Below, one piece after another: positions 1 through 10,721 of a stretch of 64,000 bases of DNA; the first letter of the stretch is position 1; each line of letters starts with the position of its first letter. The notes under the pieces were generated by a model. It saw only the letters and a program-made list of their open reading frames with translations, ran no database searches and had not been told where the DNA came from. Source of the stretch: Pictodentalium vernedei (taxonomy: Eukaryota; Mollusca; Scaphopoda; Dentaliida; Dentaliidae); the NCBI GenBank assembly GCA_031216915.1, contig CM062289.1, positions 20,252,520-20,316,519 on the forward strand, read 5' to 3'. A program made the position numbers and the translations under genes.

Positions 1-228
1 TTGTCATTTCCAAAATAGTAACTGGCAATAATATTTTTGTGTATGGATCACCGGGATATACCCAGTGACCTATACACAAATATATTGTTGATACGTCGCC
101 TGGTTGTTCCCTACAATTGCATTTTTTACAGTATACGTGGCTGTTGGATAGTTGAATGGAGGGGGGGGGGGGGGGGTGGTGGTGGTCACCCGGTCGGTGT
201 TTGCCTAGTTAGTAATTACGGACACCCG
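1..228. other. unassigned DNA with a G homopolymer
   Basis: No coding or repeat family is recognised. A run of about 16 G residues lies near 161-176, followed by GGT triplets. Confidence 0.5.
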
Positions 229-590
229 CTTAAAGAGACATTCTAACACTGAATATTTTTTGAACAATTTTAAAGACTAATTAGAAATGATCAATGTCCC
301 AAAATAAAGTGTCCGATATATGCGGCATGTCTATATTCGCTGCTATTACTTAAATATAGTGGTTTTGTACCTACATAAATTGTCGCTTCAACATAGAATC
401 TAATTTCATTTTGGATCCAAAATGCATTTAAATTCTATGTTGAAGCGACGATTCGCGTAGTCACATAGGCAGTATATTTACGTCATCACAGCAAATATAG
501 ACATACCGTATATATCAGACAGTCAGAAATTTATAAATCGTCTTTAGAAATTGTTCAAAAAATGTTAAATGTTAGAATGTCACTTTAAGG
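229..590. mobile_element. palindromic MITE, 362 bp
   Basis: The two halves are near-complementary over their whole length around a centre near 418 (TTTTGGATCCAAAAT). The left end CTTAAAGAGACATTCTAACA is matched in reverse complement by the right end ending CACTTTAAGG. Inner arms share GTCGCTTCAACATAGAATCT and its complement, and AGCAAATATAGACAT and its complement. No ORF lies inside. The superfamily is unknown and no clear TSD was found. Confidence 0.75.
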
Positions 591-757
591 ATTGGCCTTG
601 TTTATGAGCTAGCCTGGTTTACCTGTAGCGTATATATAAAATAAAAAAGATCCAGCTGTCACCGCTGCTTTATCACGTGATCCGTGATCAGTGCTATAAA
701 TGTGAAAAATTCAAAGTTATCGTCCAGTAAAAATTAAAGTAAATTAGGAATAATTAC

Positions 758-965
758 TGCACCGATGGAAATAAGTTGCCATATTAACGCTAACTAATCT
801 TATAAGCAGTACCGATTCATTGAAAGCAACAGCTCTTGGTAGAATTTCTAGAGAATCTTTCTTTCTAAGAGCTTCCCTAGAAGTTGTGCCAAAGACTTGT
901 GCCTAAAATGAAAGGTACGTATTGTAAAATTATGCGGTAATGTGACAACTTATTTCCAGCGGCAT
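758..965. repeat. degenerate inverted repeat, about 208 bp
   Basis: GATGGAAATAAGTTGCC near 765 is complemented by TGACAACTTATTTCCAGC near 943, with weaker complementarity continuing inward for about 40 bp. It looks like an old palindromic MITE lying just downstream of the integrase/OTU ORF. A short perfect hairpin at about 1000-1033 overlaps that ORF's last codons. Confidence 0.45.
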
Positions 966-995
966 TGTATGCTTTTGCAAACTTTCTGTAGCAAC

Positions 996-3539
996 CTATT
1001 TCCAGAATATATCGCTAACGATATATCTGGAAAACTGAGAAGCAGTCAACAGCAACCAAGCATTGAACCAGTTTGCAGTACCACCAAATAGTTCCCGAAT
1101 ACGATGGGCTATACCACTCCCTTTCCCAGATGCACAATAGAGGCGCCTGACACTAATAATGCTGTTGCCGCTTTCACGAATAACAATTGATGTGGCTAAA
1201 TTGTTGGAAATGTGTAGAAATGGGTAAAATCTAGATGTTATTTCTTTGAACTGCTGCGACACCCTGTTAAAAGCGCCTAGCATCGTCATATCTCTAAAGA
1301 GTGCTTTTGAAATAATTATTTGCAGAATTTCTACTGGCAAAACAGGTAAAACCCCATGTTCTCTTGCATCTTGTCTGCCGGGTACATTGTCTTCCGAGTC
1401 ACCACCCATCTGATTCGCCAGATCACGAGTATCACACGAATCAGGTATAGGTGACTGATTCGGGGAGACAAGGTCCCGTTCCAATGTATCATGTCTTCCA
1501 CTAGCATTGTCATCAGAGTCACTACCTATCTGGTTCGCCCGATCACAAATATCAGACGAATCAGATGCAGGTATTTGATTCTGACGGACATTGCAAGTCG
1601 AGGTCTGTATGTTGTTCAATATTTTCGATCGATTCATGCTTGATGGACATATGCTAACATAGTGGTCACCATGGCCTTCGGCCATGTGTCCTAAATATAA
1701 TGTGGGCAAGTTACCGTTGATTTGTCCATTGGGAGACAGAAGGCGTGTTCCGCCCGCACCAAGCGAAGAGGAGACAGAGATCTGAACGTGGTAAATTTCA
1801 CTTACTCTCTGTAAAGTGATATGGTCACCATATGTCCCATCACGCCCCATGTTTGTAATGTACCGTCCAAAATCACCGTTTTCCACGTAATCACCCATAT
1901 AATCACCAAGACTGTTATAAGGATTCCTCTGAAGGTCGGACACAATTTCGGATCGCAAGGTCTCTTGTGATCTATAGATACCAATATGGGCTAGCTGATC
2001 TGCAAGAGCGGCAAATTGGCAATTACCATCACCGGGTGGGTCTAATTGGACAGCAAAACCTGTTCCTTCAAGTTTCTCTTTGTGGGTGAGCACAATATAA
2101 TATTTACTACGGTGTATAGCTTTGTGGGAACGACTTCGCCTCTTCTTCTCAGCCTCGGCTGTCACGCTGGTTATATCATTTACGGAGAACCACCTGACTA
2201 CTGCAGTATTGTCTTTGGGCGAAAGATACCTCACTCGATAACGATGAAATTTTATATCTCTCTCCAGAATGGTGCCGCGAAGAACATAAAGTCGACGGGG
2301 TTCGTGGTGCTTAGCGTTTCTTATGCGAACAAGAACATTTTGTTTCACATTATAGAGTGATGACGGATTTTTGCCAAGCTCACGTCTTATCATTCTCCTC
2401 ATGCAGCGTGAAGTAGCTGCAGCTGCTGCGGCACGGACTTTACCTCTATTTGTATCAAAATTGAGCAAATCTTTGGGTAATGGCTGTAGCTCATTCTGTC
2501 TTTTAGCTGATACATTTTCGATTGTAACACTGTCGTCTGAAAATTTAGCAAATGTTAGTCGATGGTTTTGCCGACCGAAATAAATCTCAAACGGTGTTTT
2601 CCAGTTCAGTTCTTCACGTACGTCGTCGTTCAAGATTGAAGCGTACTGGGGAAGGCGATTCACCCAGTTCACACCACGTTTTTTAAGGCTTACCAGATCA
2701 TACATAATTTTTTTTCTAAGGACTCTGTGGGACCTCTCAATTTTCCCCTGACTCTGTGGGTGATAGGGGGAGCTCGATATTATTCGTACGTCCATTTTTT
2801 GCATAAGTCGTTTCACCGCACCTAGGAACTCACCTCCTCTATCGTGCTGTAAAACTCTGGGTGGACCGTGTTCTATGTATATATCTTCTAAGAAGCGTGC
2901 GACTTCTTTGCTGCTTTTAGTCGACATTGGCCGTAGCCACACATATCGACTAAAGATATCCATCAGGGACAGAACATATCTGTATGTCTTCCGATTATAT
3001 GTCACCTTACAATTCAGCATGTCCATTATATCAACTTGATGTCGTTGTTGCACAGATGATGCTCGTATTGGCTTGAGCGCACAGCGATTAGAAAACTTAG
3101 CTTTCAGTAGGTGGTAAGATGTGGATTTATCCAAATATCGGTACACAGAGCGTTCACTGATGCCGCAAAACTGGCTACCAAGCCTGTGCTTGAGTTTTCT
3201 AGCGCCTGACCCTTTGCTTTTCTTCAGTGCCGCCTTTACTTGGTTTGCAATGTCTCCTGTTCGTAACACCTTTTTGCCGTTGTAAAGCAAATGGCCACCT
3301 TCGGCAATACTGTATGCATTTCTGTTTCTGTAGAAACGGACAAGTGCTGCCTTCTGCACTCTTGTGCGCCGTTTGACAGGCACAACAAAATTGCCCGTCA
3401 TGCATCTCACAATAATGTCATATACGTCGTCATCCATAGGGCGAGTGCCATAACTTATTGAGTATCTTATGAGTGAAACCCATACCAATATACACAAAAC
3501 CAGTAAGACGTAGAGCTTCATGGCTGTTTGACTGACCAC
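996..3539 (-). CDS. Ginger1-type integrase-like transposase with OTU protease and F-box-like tail
   Basis: This is the only long intact ORF in the window (847 codons). Residues about 165-330 form a Gypsy-integrase-like DDE core: D170 in HQVDIMD, D233 in QHDRGGEF and E268 in QGKIERSH, with 34 residues between the last two. A basic/GPY-like module follows at about 395-460. Residues about 490-632 are an OTU cysteine-protease domain with D504-G-N-C507 and H626 in GDHYVSI. Ginger1 DNA transposons are known to pair an integrase-like transposase with OTU or Ulp1 proteases. Residues about 645-735 hold two imperfect acidic repeats, and about 733-780 resemble an F-box (LPVEILQ, VSQQFKEI). A canonical HHCC zinc finger is not evident. 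Residues 8-25 are hydrophobic, so translation may really start at Met35. Terminal inverted repeats and CCGG/CCGT TSDs were not found, so the copy may be terminally eroded or domesticated. Confidence 0.8.
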   Translation of the reverse strand: MVSQTAMKLYVLLVLCILVWVSLIRYSISYGTRPMDDDVYDIIVRCMTGNFVVPVKRRTRVQKAALVRFYRNRNAYSIAEGGHLLYNGKKVLRTGDIANQVKAALKKSKGSGARKLKHRLGSQFCGISERSVYRYLDKSTSYHLLKAKFSNRCALKPIRASSVQQRHQVDIMDMLNCKVTYNRKTYRYVLSLMDIFSRYVWLRPMSTKSSKEVARFLEDIYIEHGPPRVLQHDRGGEFLGAVKRLMQKMDVRIISSSPYHPQSQGKIERSHRVLRKKIMYDLVSLKKRGVNWVNRLPQYASILNDDVREELNWKTPFEIYFGRQNHRLTFAKFSDDSVTIENVSAKRQNELQPLPKDLLNFDTNRGKVRAAAAAATSRCMRRMIRRELGKNPSSLYNVKQNVLVRIRNAKHHEPRRLYVLRGTILERDIKFHRYRVRYLSPKDNTAVVRWFSVNDITSVTAEAEKKRRSRSHKAIHRSKYYIVLTHKEKLEGTGFAVQLDPPGDGNCQFAALADQLAHIGIYRSQETLRSEIVSDLQRNPYNSLGDYMGDYVENGDFGRYITNMGRDGTYGDHITLQRVSEIYHVQISVSSSLGAGGTRLLSPNGQINGNLPTLYLGHMAEGHGDHYVSICPSSMNRSKILNNIQTSTCNVRQNQIPASDSSDICDRANQIGSDSDDNASGRHDTLERDLVSPNQSPIPDSCDTRDLANQMGGDSEDNVPGRQDAREHGVLPVLPVEILQIIISKALFRDMTMLGAFNRVSQQFKEITSRFYPFLHISNNLATSIVIRESGNSIISVRRLYCASGKGSGIAHRIRELFGGTANWFNAWLLLTASQFSRYIVSDIFWK

Positions 3540-3860
3540 TGAAAACTAAATTTTGTGGCATGCCTATGCCGATACGATACCCAGCATGCTAATATCAAAG
3601 GAAAACAAAACAAAAAGCCCTTTGCGAAATGAAAGCCATTGGTAGAGGATTCCGTGTCCTCAGAGACCTTTGAAATCAACATCCTAATACGCAGCAATAC
3701 GGATGTCATTTATTTGAAATACAGAGCTATGTAAATTTCTTATACGAACTGCCGGTACCTGAAAACAATTTCCGAAGTCTGTGCTTGAAACACAATCACA
3801 ATGACGGACAAAGTTAATAACAAATTAACCCTTAGCAAATTTAAAACATAGGCAATGAGA
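3540..3860. other. 5' flank of the integrase/OTU ORF
   Basis: Upstream sequence of the minus-strand transposase-like ORF. No TATA box, splice site or terminal repeat could be assigned with confidence. Confidence 0.3.
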
Positions 3861-3865
3861 GTGTA

Positions 3866-4372
3866 TGTGTGTGTGAGAGAGAGAGAGGTGGGGGTGGCAG
3901 GGAGGGGAGAGAGGAGTGGGGACGGAGAGAGAGGAGAGAGGGTGGGGGAAGAAATTGGAAGCGGGGAGAAAAAGGGGATACATGTAGAGAAAGAAAAGTA
4001 GAGAGAGGGGAGGGAGAGAGGGGAGGAATCGAGTGGAAGATGGGGGTGGTGGAGAGGGGGTAGAGATAGAGGATTAGTGGGGGTAGAGAGAGAGAGAAGG
4101 GTGGGAGAGCGAAGGAGAGGAGAGAGATAAGGAGAGGGTGTGTGTGAGACAGACAGACGGACGGACGGACGGACGGCTAGACGGCTGGACGGACGGACGG
4201 ACGGACGGACGGACGGACGGACGGACGGACAGACAGACGGACAGACAGACAGACAGAGATGGGAGGGAGTGAAAGGGGGAAAGTGAGCGAGAGATACAGA
4301 ACGAGAAAGAGAGAGGAGAGGGGAAGAGAGGGAAGGTGCATGGAGATATAGAGCGAGAGAGGGAGATTGAGA
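3866..4372. repeat. GA-rich simple sequence with an ACGG/GACA tetranucleotide array
   Basis: Purine-rich GAGA/GGGAG sequence flanks an array of ACGG and GACA units at about 4148-4252. ORFs on either strand here (Arg/Glu/Gly-rich or Ser/Pro-rich) are products of simple sequence. Confidence 0.9.
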
Positions 4373-4393
4373 GCATTAGGATATTAATTTGAA

Positions 4394-5097
4394 ATTCTAT
4401 TAGTAGCGTAGCTTGTACCTTAGACCCCTCTTTCAGGGGAACCCGCTGGGGAACCTTGGAAGAAGGTTATCATTTGATGGTTCTCATCACGTGACTATAC
4501 CATTGGGTAGCCATGGTAACCCGCCATCTTGTGGCGTCATCACCATGTTGCCACGTCCCCTCTCCTGCGCATGCACTCAAGACATAGGGTCTTATATTTA
4601 GATTGGGGAATTTCCCATTGATGTTACGATGAATATATTGAGTGGGGATGGTGGCCATTGGTGGGTGGCCATCTTGTTTTCCAAAGCTCGTCCAACAAGA
4701 CGAGGTATGTTTACTTGTTTTTGCGGGAAAATCGCTATTTCCTATTTTCGTGATATCGAATGGCCGAAATCGACTCGACAATGGTCAGAAATCATCGGAA
4801 TCATCGGGTAATGACCGGAACCTCCCGATGGGTATTGCGGACCCTCGGAGCGATGGATACATGGGGTGTGTAGAGGGGAGGTAACATTCCCCAATCTAAA
4901 TATAACACCATATTTGCACATGCGCGCACGCACAGGAGACGTGGCGTGGCAACATGGTGATGACGTCACAGTATGACGAGTTACCATGGCTACCCAATGA
5001 TATAGTCACGTGATGAGAGTCTTGCAAATGAGAACCTTCTTCCTGGGTCCTGGAAAGAGGGGCGAAAGGTACATGCTATACTACTTCTAATATAAAT
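4394..5097. mobile_element. foldback element F1 with long inverted arms rich in promoter-type motifs
   Basis: About 190-bp arms (4394-4580 and 4920-5097) are inverted copies: the left arm begins TTCTATTAGTAGCGTAGCTT and the right arm ends with the complement of a similar sequence. The arms hold CACGTG, TGACGTCA, CATGCGC and GTTACCATGG-type motifs. The loop (about 4600-4910) is unique. Related arms occur at 52.83-53.15 kb and 55.94-58.56 kb. No transposase is encoded, so it is non-autonomous. Confidence 0.75.
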
Positions 5098-5199
5098 GTT
5101 ACAGTGTTGTAAACAAGAGCCTCGCGCATGCGCAATAGGCGAGGTCCCCCACCGAGGTCCCCCGAATGTGGGACAAGTCATACATGTTATACTATCCCG

Positions 5200-5467
5200 T
5201 TGGAGTAATGAAGCCTCGGAGTATGAACCCTCGGGGTAATGACCCCTCGGAACAGTGAACCCTTGGAGTAATGGACCCTTGCTACAATGAACCATCGGAG
5301 TAATGAATCCTAGGAGCCATGAACCCTGGGAGCAATGGACCCTCGGAACAATGAACCTCACGGCGGTGACGATTATGGTTGGGCCCAAAGTGTGTATGTG
5401 TGTGTGTGTCCGCCCACACACGCACACACATACATCCGGCCCAACAATAATCGTCACCGCCCCCCCA

Positions 5468-5498
<31 letters not shown>

Positions 5499-5695
5499 AT
5501 ACCCTGTCGGAGTAATGAAGCCTCGGAGTATGAACCCTCGAGGTAATGACCCCTCGGAGCAATGAACCCTCGGAGTAATGAACCCTAGGAGCAATGGACC
5601 CTCGGAGCTATGAACCCTCGGAGTAATGAACCCTCGGAGCAGTGAACCCTACCCTCGGAGCTATGAACCCTCGGGGCAATGAACCCTGCCTTCAG
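5200..5695. repeat. about 16-bp minisatellite (CCCTCGGAGTAATGAA) split by a TG/CA hairpin
   Basis: Degenerate repeats of about 16 bp, such as CTCGGAGTAATGAACC, run in the same orientation on both sides of a hairpin. The segments starting near 5208 and 5508 share the same unit order, which indicates an approximately 300-bp higher-order duplication. Confidence 0.85.
5361..5464. repeat. inverted repeat with TG/CA arms
   Basis: GGCGGTGACGATTATGGTTG is followed by (TG)n, then (CA)n, then the complement near 5443-5462. It could form a hairpin of about 45-bp arms and is followed by a C tract of roughly 20. Confidence 0.75.
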
Positions 5696-5704
5696 ACTGG
5701 TGGA

Positions 5705-5930
5705 CCGTTGATGATACGTTATTGGTTGGTGTAACATTATCGGTTGTAAACGCCGACTCGAGTTATAACATTATGCGTTGATTTTTGCTACAAAACGCGT
5801 TGACTGAAGTTATAACATTATGCGGCGTTTGCAACATTATCGGTTGTTTACTACATTATGTTATAACATTATGCGTTGATGATACATTATTGGTTGGTGT
5901 AACATTATCGGTTGTAACACGTAACAGGGC
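5705..5930. repeat. ATTATCGGTTG-type tandem repeats
   Basis: Units such as GTTGATGATACRTTATTGG and GTAACATTATCGGTTGT recur, with an approximately 167-bp higher-order repeat (5709 and 5876). Confidence 0.7.
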
Positions 5931-6199
5931 GGGCTCGTAACCCTGGTAGATGTGCTGAAAAGTTTTAATTTTTGCGTTCAAAACTAATGGAATTAGGTCA
6001 CCTCGCCCATCGTGATTCATGATTATAATCTGAAGGTCATCCTTTAAGCAACACCGATAAATGTGTAAAGTGTACGTCCATCTGGTACGAGTGTGTTAAA
6101 CCTAAAATCGATTGGCACAAGAGAAAAAAGAAGTGAATATCGCATATTTAATCACTTTAAACCTAGCAACATGCACTGTCCTTTCGTATCACACCACAT

Positions 6200-6267
6200 C
6201 GTCCCATGAGTTCCAATGTGTTCTATGTGCCTTCTGTTACATAGAACACATTGGAACTCAGGGGGCG
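6200..6267. mobile_element. 68-bp palindromic mini-element, copy 1
   Basis: A near-perfect palindrome that starts CGTCCCATGAGTTCCAATGT and ends with its complement. Flanks are ACAT and GCAT, three of four bases matching the 4-bp TSD seen in other copies. Confidence 0.7.
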
Positions 6268-6421
6268 GCATATCTGGACCCCATCGGAACCCCGGGGAGT
6301 AAAGCGGTGAAGCAGTACATGTTTGCTCTGGTAAACATGCTCATTTTTACCAGTAAAATAGGATCCCAATGCTTGGGGTGGAGATCCTCTGAAATAATTG
6401 GCAATATGGATTTTAACAACT

Positions 6422-6489
6422 CGTCTCCCAAGTCCCAATGTGTTCTATGTGCCTACTGGCACATAGGACGCATTGGACCTCACGGGACG
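6422..6489. mobile_element. 68-bp palindromic mini-element, copy 2
   Basis: Same family and exactly 68 bp, flanked by the perfect 4-bp direct repeat AACT (6418-6421 and 6490-6493). Confidence 0.75.
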
Positions 6490-6514
6490 AACTGTCTAAA
6501 CTTGACTTCATCTC

Positions 6515-6585
6515 CATTTTGCAGTCATGATAAGCCAGTGCATACATATGTGGTCTTTAACACCAATAAACAAATAAATAACGTA
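6515..6585 (+). mobile_element. SINE 3' tail fragment
   Basis: ATAAGCCAGTGCATACATAT followed by TTAACACCAATAAACAAATA matches the tail shared by the SINEs in this window. Body and head are missing. Confidence 0.6.
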
Positions 6586-6591
6586 CTAATA

Positions 6592-6950
6592 TCCACGCGG
6601 TGGTTCAGTGGTTTAAGCATTGGACTTTAACCCAAATGCTGATGGTTCTATCCTGACCCGTGGTACGTGCGCTGTATCCTGTATCCTTTAATCCCGATGG
6701 CCCACGTGGTGAGGGTTGGGGCACGGTGGCGCTGTGTACTAAGACGTGCTACGCATCGAGGGTGCATTTGCCTTAAACCGGTGGTGCTAAATGTGACTGC
6801 ACATAGTTAATAAATTTGAGAACCTGACTATTGCTCACCACTGGTTGGTGGTCATCTCCGGATACTCCATCTTCATTTACCCATAAAACTATCAGTGGAA
6901 ACCCCGGCTGTTTAACGTGTACTTAAATCCCAATATAATGAACAAACAGA
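6592..6950 (+). mobile_element. tRNA-headed SINE
   Basis: The head GCGGTGGTTCAGTGGTTTAA resembles a tRNA A box and GGTTCTATCC resembles a diverged B box. The body has TCCGGATACTCC and CCCATAAAACT blocks shared with the other SINE copies. The TSD is unclear. Confidence 0.65.
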
Positions 6951-7460
6951 CAGTAAGTCGGATAGTCTGACTGGTACTCGTCGCTACTCTATGGATCTCC
7001 CTGGTTACTTTCCCTGACAGTTACTCGCCGCTACTCTATGGCTCTCCCTGGCTACTCCACCAGTAAAACTGGAAGATACGAAGTGACCCTGGCTGTTGAA
7101 AGTGTCCTTTCGTACCACGCCACATATCAGCAAACGTTGAAATATCCGCTCTCCAGTCCTCTTTATGTTGAAGTCTGGTAGTAGCTTCTATTTATTAGAT
7201 TTGATGTTCTTTCCCAGAAATGTCCATTATTAAGCACGGCTGATATGACATGAAACTAGGCGGAAATGACGCCGATCTTGGCCGATATGAATCAAACTAG
7301 AGTCGCCCATCTTGAAGAGTTACAATGCGCAGCCATTTTATTTACAGCGAAATCGATCGTCGTTATTCGGCGAAAGCAATCAGTCAGTAAAACTGGTGTT
7401 ACCAGGGAAGAGGGAATAGTTTTTATATGGTGGGGAATTTATGATTGCAATATAGGTAAG
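6951..7460. other. unassigned DNA
   Basis: No feature is recognised except a partial duplication of CTCTATGGMTCTCCCTGG near 6990 and 7035. Confidence 0.35.
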
Positions 7461-7471
7461 GATCAGGTGGA

Positions 7472-7757
7472 TTAGTTATTTATTTATTGGTGTTTAAGGT
7501 CACATATTTATGCACAATGGCTGATCATGACCGAGACAGTTTTACGGTTGGAGGAAGCCGGAGTACCCGGAGTGAACCACTAGCAACGGCGAGCAACTGT
7601 CAGCTCCCCAACATACGAACTCCACACAAGCAGGGTTAGAATTAGTTAAAGACAAGTGCACCATCGACGTGCAGTACGCCTTAGTACACAACGCCACCGT
7701 TCCCACACGTGGGCAATGGGGATGAAGTGTCTTGCCCAAGGACACAACGCGGTTGTC
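7472..7757 (-). mobile_element. 5'-truncated SINE with 11-bp TSD
   Basis: On the plus strand it runs from the A/T-rich tail (TTATTTATTGGTGTTTAAGG) to the body motif GAAGTGTCTTGCCCAAGGAC; the tRNA head is lost. Perfect TSDs GATCAGGTGGA lie at 7461-7471 and 7758-7768. Confidence 0.85.
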
Positions 7758-7944
7758 GATCAGGTGGACGAAGAGAGAAAAGGTGAGTTGTATACAAAAT
7801 TCAACACAGACTAAGATTCCTAGTCGTAAACGGAGATTGTCGAAGTGGGAGATGAGGTACTTTAGCTATCCTAACCCTCTGTGGAAGCCGCGAACTCGGA
7901 GAAGAGGACACTTCGGATTTTATGAAATGAATGAAAAACACTAA

Positions 7945-8012
7945 CACTGTCAATAAACTGTAACCGACCTAAAAACTGTAACTAACCTAAAAACTGTAAC
8001 CGACCTGAAAAG
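7945..8012. repeat. 18-bp tandem repeat
   Basis: About three and a half copies of CTGTAACCGACCTAAAAA. Confidence 0.75.
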
Positions 8013-8164
8013 ATTTTGTAATTATTTGTTTTAGTTTACTAAATAAAGAGGTTATTACTTGGTTAGATTTATATCGGCCGAAATATCACCCTCGGTCACT
8101 TCACCTCAGCCTTCTACCTTCGGTCTCAGTCTGATATTAATTTACATCGGGCTGGTATTCCGAT

Positions 8165-8830
8165 TGGTATGAAACTACAGTACAGTCGCCGTGGAGTGAT
8201 CGTAATCATCGCGTGGGCAGTGATGTCCACACACAGAGGCAGCGGAATCTCCATAAAAGTGGAGGGGCACAATTTTCTAGGCTACCCTAGTTCGGCCCAG
8301 TGAGAGAAAAGTTACAATCGTAAATCAGTAAATGTACAGTGACATACTATTGTCTCTCGTTTAGATCCGCGCGGTGTGGTCACTGCCCTGTCCATTCCTT
8401 CTACTTCAGTCATCTTCCAACCCGAAGGCTAGCCTCCGGGGTGGAAGATTTATGAATTAGACGAAACGCACCGAAGCGACCGATTCTTCTGCCAAATGTT
8501 GCTTGGAATTGCAAATAATATATTACAGGAATTCCTGTATATTGCCACGTTTGCGTGCGCCCATTTTAAATTATTATGTAACCGCGCAACATGCTTGTGG
8601 AAAAAGTGGATAGGCATGTGTTCCCTGTGCCCCTTGCTTCCGCCGACTCTGTCCACACCTGTGTTTACCAGGTAGTAAAAAGTCATCATCAGCAAAATTT
8701 TAATCCAGTGCTTCATTAATTAAATGTTTGATGATTATTCCTGTAATTAGTGTTTGGAATGGAATATTATTGTGTCTGTGGAAATATTACCTACTTATGG
8801 AAAAATGCCAGTCTACGGCAGCTATACTGT
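8165..8830. mobile_element. dispersed element P, copy 1
   Basis: It shares the ACAGTACAGTCGCCGTGGA block, TTTACCAGGTAGTA, TCATCATCAGCAAAATTTTA, GTGCTTCATTAATTAAA and TTCCTGTAATTAGTGTTTGG with copies at 32.06-32.48 kb (inverted) and 32.96-33.62 kb. The central hairpin is degraded here. No ORF is recognised. Confidence 0.6.
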
Positions 8831-8936
8831 ATCACTGTGATCACAAACGCAGATCAGGATTTTTGACGGGATCGCTACTGAGTATCTCACTCATTAGAAA
8901 GTAAATGGGAGAACACTTATTGTAGTATGCTATCAG

Positions 8937-10350
8937 ACAACATTGATTCTAGGATGCTACGGGGGAACATTGGTTCTATGATTCAATGAGAAAACATTAA
9001 TTCTAGGGTACAAAGGAAGAACATTGATTCTGGCATGCTTTGGGAGAACATTAATTCTATGATGCTATGGGAGAACATTGGTTCTATGATGCTATGGTAG
9101 AACATTGATTCTAGGGTGCTATGGCAGAACATTGATTCTAGGATGCATGGGAGAACTTTGATTCTGGGTATGCTATGGGAGAACTTTGATTCTATGATGC
9201 TATGGTAGAACATCGATTCTAGGGTGCTATGGGTGAACATTGATTCTAAGGTTCTATAGGAGAACGTTGATTCTAGGGTGCTATGGGAGAACATTGATTG
9301 CTTGTTGCTATGGGAGAACATTTATTCTAGGGTGCTATGGGTGAACATTGATTCTAGGGTGCTATGGGTGAACATTGATTCTAAGGTGCTATAGGAGAAC
9401 ATTGATTCTAGGGTGCAGTGGGTGAACATTGATTCCAAGGTGCTATAGGAGAACATTGATTCTAGGGTGCTATGGGAGAACATTGATTGTTTGATGCTAT
9501 GGGAGAACATTTATTCTAGGGTGCTGTAGAAGAATATTGATTCTAGGGTGCTATGGGTGAACATTGAATCTAAGGTGCTATAGGAGAACGTTGATTCTAG
9601 GGTGCTATGGGAGAACATTGATTACTTGTTGCTATGGGAGAACATTTATTCTAGGGTGCTATGGGTGAACATTGATTCTAGGGTGCTATGGGTGAACATT
9701 GATTCTAAGGTGCTATAGGAGAACATTGATTCTAAGGTGCTATAGGAGAATATTGATTCTAGGGTGCTATGGGAGAACATTGATTCTAGAATGCTATGAG
9801 AAAACACTGATTCTAGGATGCTGTGGGAGAACATTGATTCTATGAAGCTATGGGAGAATATTGATTCTATGATGCTATGGGAGAACATTGATTCCAGGGT
9901 GCTATGGGAGAACATTGGTTGCAGGATGCTATGGGAGAAGATTGATTCTAGAGTGCTATGGGAGAACACTGACTCTAGGATGCTATGGGAGAACATTGAT
10001 TCTAGATGCTATCGGACAACATTGATTCTGGGGTGCTGTGGGAGAACACTGACTCTAGGATGCCATGGGAGAACATTGATTCTATGGTGCTATGGGAGAA
10101 CACTGACTCTAGGATGCCATGGGACAACACTGATTCTAGGATGCCATGGAAGTACATTGATTCTAGAGTGCTATTGGAGTACATTGATTGTAGGATGCTA
10201 TGGGAGAACATTGATTCTAGAGTGCTATGGGAGAACACTGACCCTAGCATGCCATGGAAGAAAATTGATTCTAGGATGCTATGGGAGAGCATTGATTCCA
10301 GGAAGCTATGGGAGAGCATTGATTCCAGGATGCTATCGGAGAACATTGGT
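8937..10350. repeat. 27-bp minisatellite, about 52 copies
   Basis: The unit is AACATTGATTCTAGGGTGCT plus ATGGGAG, with substitutions and a few indels. Because 27 is divisible by three, both strands carry stop-free stretches encoding 9-residue repeats (MFSHSTLES on minus, MLWENIDSR on plus). No start context, splice signal or conserved domain supports a gene. Confidence 0.95.
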
Positions 10351-10359
10351 GCTGTATAT

Positions 10360-10715
10360 TTTGTTTCCCTTGTTTCGATCTTGATTTTGCAATATATTAT
10401 TTATGAAGTTTCAACCCATGGTTTGTAAATTTGTCGCGATCGAATCGCGGCCTGACCGAGGAAATTATCACTTTTGTAATCCTTGTGCTGTATCTGTAGC
10501 TTATTGTGACAACGTGCTTCCTGTACCCACCCCCTCCCCTCCGGTTCTATTAACTCTTCTAAGTGTTCTTTTAAGCTTACCTTAAGGTAAAATCTTCTCT
10601 TATCAGTGTATAATAACACACTCACTCCTTAAACCCTTGGTCCTCGGTACGTTATAGCACTTCTTTGGTTTTCAACACTACATTGACGTTTGCTTGTTTG
10701 AATAGTTTTCAGTCT
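10360..10715. other. unassigned DNA
   Basis: No gene or repeat family is recognised. Confidence 0.4.
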
Positions 10716-10721
10716 ATAAAT

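Noticed and set aside
758..965. Terminal inverted repeat of the integrase/OTU element
   Set aside because: Both arms lie on the same side of the ORF; no matching end was seen beyond 3,540.
3869..4376. Arg/Gly-rich and Ser/Pro-rich ORFs
   Set aside because: Simple-sequence translation of GA-rich DNA and an ACGG/GACA array.
5282..5565. ORFs rich in Cys-Val or Thr-His
   Set aside because: Created by the TG/CA hairpin and the C tract within the 16-bp minisatellite.
7542..7745. ORFs such as MSLGKTLHPHC that recur at several sites
   Set aside because: Chance reading frames through SINE copies.
8983..10384. ORFs of 112-188 codons on both strands as repeat-protein genes
   Set aside because: Products of the 27-bp minisatellite; both strands are equally open.
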